Assembly: GCF_015624425.1 (NCBI RefSeq)
Contig: NZ_CP049919.1
Span: 4,154,001-4,218,000, forward strand
Reading direction: 5' to 3'
Origin: Roseateles sp. DAIF2
GTDB lineage: Bacteria; Pseudomonadota; Gammaproteobacteria; Burkholderiales; Burkholderiaceae_C
DNA: 64,000 bases
Positions 62,577 through 64,000 of this stretch are shown here, in pieces. The position numbers were made by a program, and so were the translations under genes. The notes under the pieces were generated by a model. It worked only from the letters and a program-made list of their open reading frames with translations, was not told the origin of the DNA and made no database searches. Numbering within the stretch: position 1 is the stretch's first letter; every line of letters starts with the position of its first letter.

Positions 62577-62627
62577 AAATACTCCGTTCGACGCCGATCA
62601 GCAGGAATCCGGATCGGGCCGGCGCGC

Positions 62628-62688
62628 AGTATACGGTCACACGCACATTCGTCTATACAGATGTATATCAAATCAGCTTCGGTATGAT
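62628..62688. promoter_or_regulatory. Divergent promoter and palindromic operator of desCB/desT
   Basis: A 14-bp palindrome TATACA-GA-TGTATA (62654-62667) lies between TATACT (minus strand, 62628-62633), a likely -10 for desC, and TATGAT (plus strand, 62683-62688), a likely -10 for the regulator. The palindrome overlaps the -35 positions of both promoters, as expected for a TetR-type repressor controlling both directions. DesT/FabR-type binding is inferred from position. Confidence 0.65.
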
Positions 62689-62708
62689 GCGCACTCTCGC
62701 ACAAGCAC

Positions 62709-63386
62709 ATGACAAGCCTTCTACTGCCCGAGGCGGACACCGCCGCCATCCCGCTTGCCCCGGCCGCCCCGGGCCGCAAGGCGGTGATCTCGCGCGAGGA
62801 CATCGTGCAGGCCGCGCTCAAGCTGGTCGGCCCGCACCGCAGCGTCTCGACCCTGAGTCTGCGCGAGGTGGCCCGCGAGGCCGGCATCGCACCGAACAGC
62901 TTCTACCGCCAGTTCCGCGACATGGACGAGCTGGCCGTGACCCTGATCGACATGGCCGGCAAGTCGCTGCGCGAGATCATCGGCGAGGCGCGCCTGCGCG
63001 CCAGCAACGGCAACAGCGTGGTGCGCAGCGCGGTGCAGGCCTTCATGGAGCAGCTGCGCTCGGACGACCGGCTGCTGCACATCCTGCTGCGCGAGGGCAC
63101 GGTGGGCTCGGACGCCTTCAAGCATGCGGTGGACCGCCAGCTGCTGTTCTTCGAGGAAGAGCTGCGCGTCGACCTGATCCGCCTGGCCGAGGTCAACCAG
63201 ACCGGGCTCTACGAGCCGGCACTGACCGCCAAGGCCATCACCCGCCTGGTGTTCGCGATGGGCGCCACCGCGATGGACATGCCGCACGACAAGCTGCCCG
63301 AGCTGACCGAGCAGCTGATCGTGATGGTGCGCTTGATCATCACCGGCACCCAGACCCTGGCCGTGACCGGATCGCCGGATCACTGA
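62709..63386 (+). CDS. desT: TetR-family regulator of unsaturated fatty-acid genes (DesT/FabR-like)
   Basis: 225 residues. After a disordered N-terminus, the helix-turn-helix is SREDIVQAALKLV ... LSLREVAREAGIAPNSFYRQFRDMDELAVTL, closely resembling FabR and DesT. The C-terminal ligand domain is FabR-like (LLHILLREGTVGSDAFKHAVDRQLLFFEEEL). DesT binds DNA according to the saturated/unsaturated acyl-CoA ratio. Divergent orientation from desCB and the shared palindrome argue for this role. The longest frame and the ATG at 62709 coincide. A bidirectional terminator follows. Confidence 0.9.
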   Translation: MTSLLLPEADTAAIPLAPAAPGRKAVISREDIVQAALKLVGPHRSVSTLSLREVAREAGIAPNSFYRQFRDMDELAVTLIDMAGKSLREIIGEARLRASNGNSVVRSAVQAFMEQLRSDDRLLHILLREGTVGSDAFKHAVDRQLLFFEEELRVDLIRLAEVNQTGLYEPALTAKAITRLVFAMGATAMDMPHDKLPELTEQLIVMVRLIITGTQTLAVTGSPDH

Positions 63387-63403
63387 ACCGACAGCCAGAA
63401 AGC

Positions 63404-63430
63404 AAAAAGCCCGCAGCTGCGGGCTTTTCG
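63404..63430. terminator. Bidirectional terminator between desT and ppsA
   Basis: AAAAGCCCGCAG (63405-63416) is directly followed by its reverse complement (63417-63428), giving a perfect 24-bp palindrome with A and T tracts at the two ends. It can terminate the plus-strand regulator and the minus-strand ppsA. Confidence 0.92.
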
Positions 63431-63469
63431 TTTCATGGCCTCGCCCTCGCGGGCGGGCCGTCGGCGCCC

Positions 63470-64000
63470 TTAGCGCTGCGCGAGACGCTGCCAGGTCTCG
63501 ATCACCGAGTCCGGGTTCAGCGAGATCGAGACGATGCCCTCCCCGGCCAGCCAGTCGGCGAAGTCCGGGTGGTCGCTGGGGCCCTGGCCGCAGATGCCGA
63601 TGTACTTGCCGGTGGCGCGGCAGGCGGTGATCGCGCGCGAGATCATCGCCTTGACGGCCGGGTCGCGCTCGTCGAAGTCGCCGGCCAGCAGTTCCAGGCC
63701 GGAGTCGCGGTCCAGGCCCAGGGTCAGCTGGGTCAGATCGTTGGAGCCGATCGACATGCCGTCGAAATGCTCCAGGAACTGCTCGGCCAGGATCGCGTTG
63801 CTGGGCACCTCGCACATCATGATGATGCGCAGGCCATCCTGGCCGCCGGCGGCGGCGCGCTTGAGGCCGCGCTCGGCCAGCATCGCGACCACCCGCTCGG
63901 CCTGCTTGACCGTGCGCACGAAGGGCACCATCAGCTCGACGTTGGTCAGGCCCATCTCGTTGCGCACGCGCTTGAGCGCCTCGCATTCCATCGCGAAGGC
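63470..64000 (-). CDS. ppsA: Phosphoenolpyruvate synthase, C-terminal part (partial at window edge)
   Basis: About 176 residues at the 3' end of a gene that continues beyond the window. They form the end of the PEP-utilising TIM barrel: [74 protein letters not shown], and [29 protein letters not shown] with the catalytic Cys in [10 protein letters not shown]. The [15 protein letters not shown] and [11 protein letters not shown] patterns separate PpsA from PTS enzyme I. It converts pyruvate and ATP to PEP in gluconeogenesis. Confidence 0.95.
   Translation of the reverse strand, partial: AFAMECEALKRVRNEMGLTNVELMVPFVRTVKQAERVVAMLAERGLKRAAAGGQDGLRIIMMCEVPSNAILAEQFLEHFDGMSIGSNDLTQLTLGLDRDSGLELLAGDFDERDPAVKAMISRAITACRATGKYIGICGQGPSDHPDFADWLAGEGIVSISLNPDSVIETWQRLAQR

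Overview
The window is GC-rich (high GC at third codon positions throughout) and carries a betaproteobacterial gene set: hemH, hslR-grpE-dnaK-dnaJ, rpsF-priB-rpsR-rplI, dnaB, a Bug-type tripartite tricarboxylate transporter, and a PA0069-type radical SAM gene with a canonical LexA box. This points to Burkholderiales, most likely the Rubrivivax/Leptothrix/Roseateles group. The taxonomic placement is inference, because no 16S rRNA gene or other marker is present.

Layout. 1-1467: end of an FHA-domain gene and ferrochelatase. 1816-40332: nine same-strand genes with short gaps, probably one operon, closed by a strong terminator at 40358. They encode an AMIN-TolC outer-membrane channel, a 6483-residue LEPR-XLL/DUF4347 surface protein, a DUF3467 protein, a GAF-HlyD protein, a PqqD-M50-HlyD membrane metalloprotease, a short SecA-like ATPase, a periplasmic HlyD adaptor, and a TpsB/TpsA two-partner secretion pair. 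40434-41513: VOC and GNAT genes. 41514-42067: gene-free, palindrome-rich repeats. 42068-47402: tctCBA-type transporter divergent from a TctD/TctE-like two-component system. 47413-51743: heat-shock genes. 51866-54862: phosphoethanolamine transferase, a repeat element, and an SOS-controlled radical SAM gene. 54929-58005: dnaB and the rpsF ribosomal operon. 58152-60269: Na+/solute symporter. 60352-63386: desB-desC with divergent TetR-type regulator. 63470-64000: 3' end of ppsA.

The most unusual part is the 38.5-kb operon. The giant protein has no recognisable Sec signal peptide, and no ABC-transporter gene lies nearby, so a standard type I system is incomplete. A SecA paralogue lacking the C-terminal third of housekeeping SecA, a membrane metalloprotease with a PqqD/RRE-like domain, three HlyD-type adaptors and a TolC-like channel with peptidoglycan-binding AMIN domains could together form an alternative export route. 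In this model the LEPR-XLL segment is the export or processing signal. The TpsB/TpsA pair at the end of the operon would deliver a second large surface protein. Gene content and order are seen in the sequence, family assignments are established knowledge, and the joint function is inference.

The operon and the tct region separate hemH from hslR-grpE-dnaK-dnaJ, genes that lie close together in many relatives (recollection, not checked), which suggests insertion into a conserved heat-shock/haem neighbourhood. No tRNA, rRNA, CRISPR array, IS element or phage gene was recognised.
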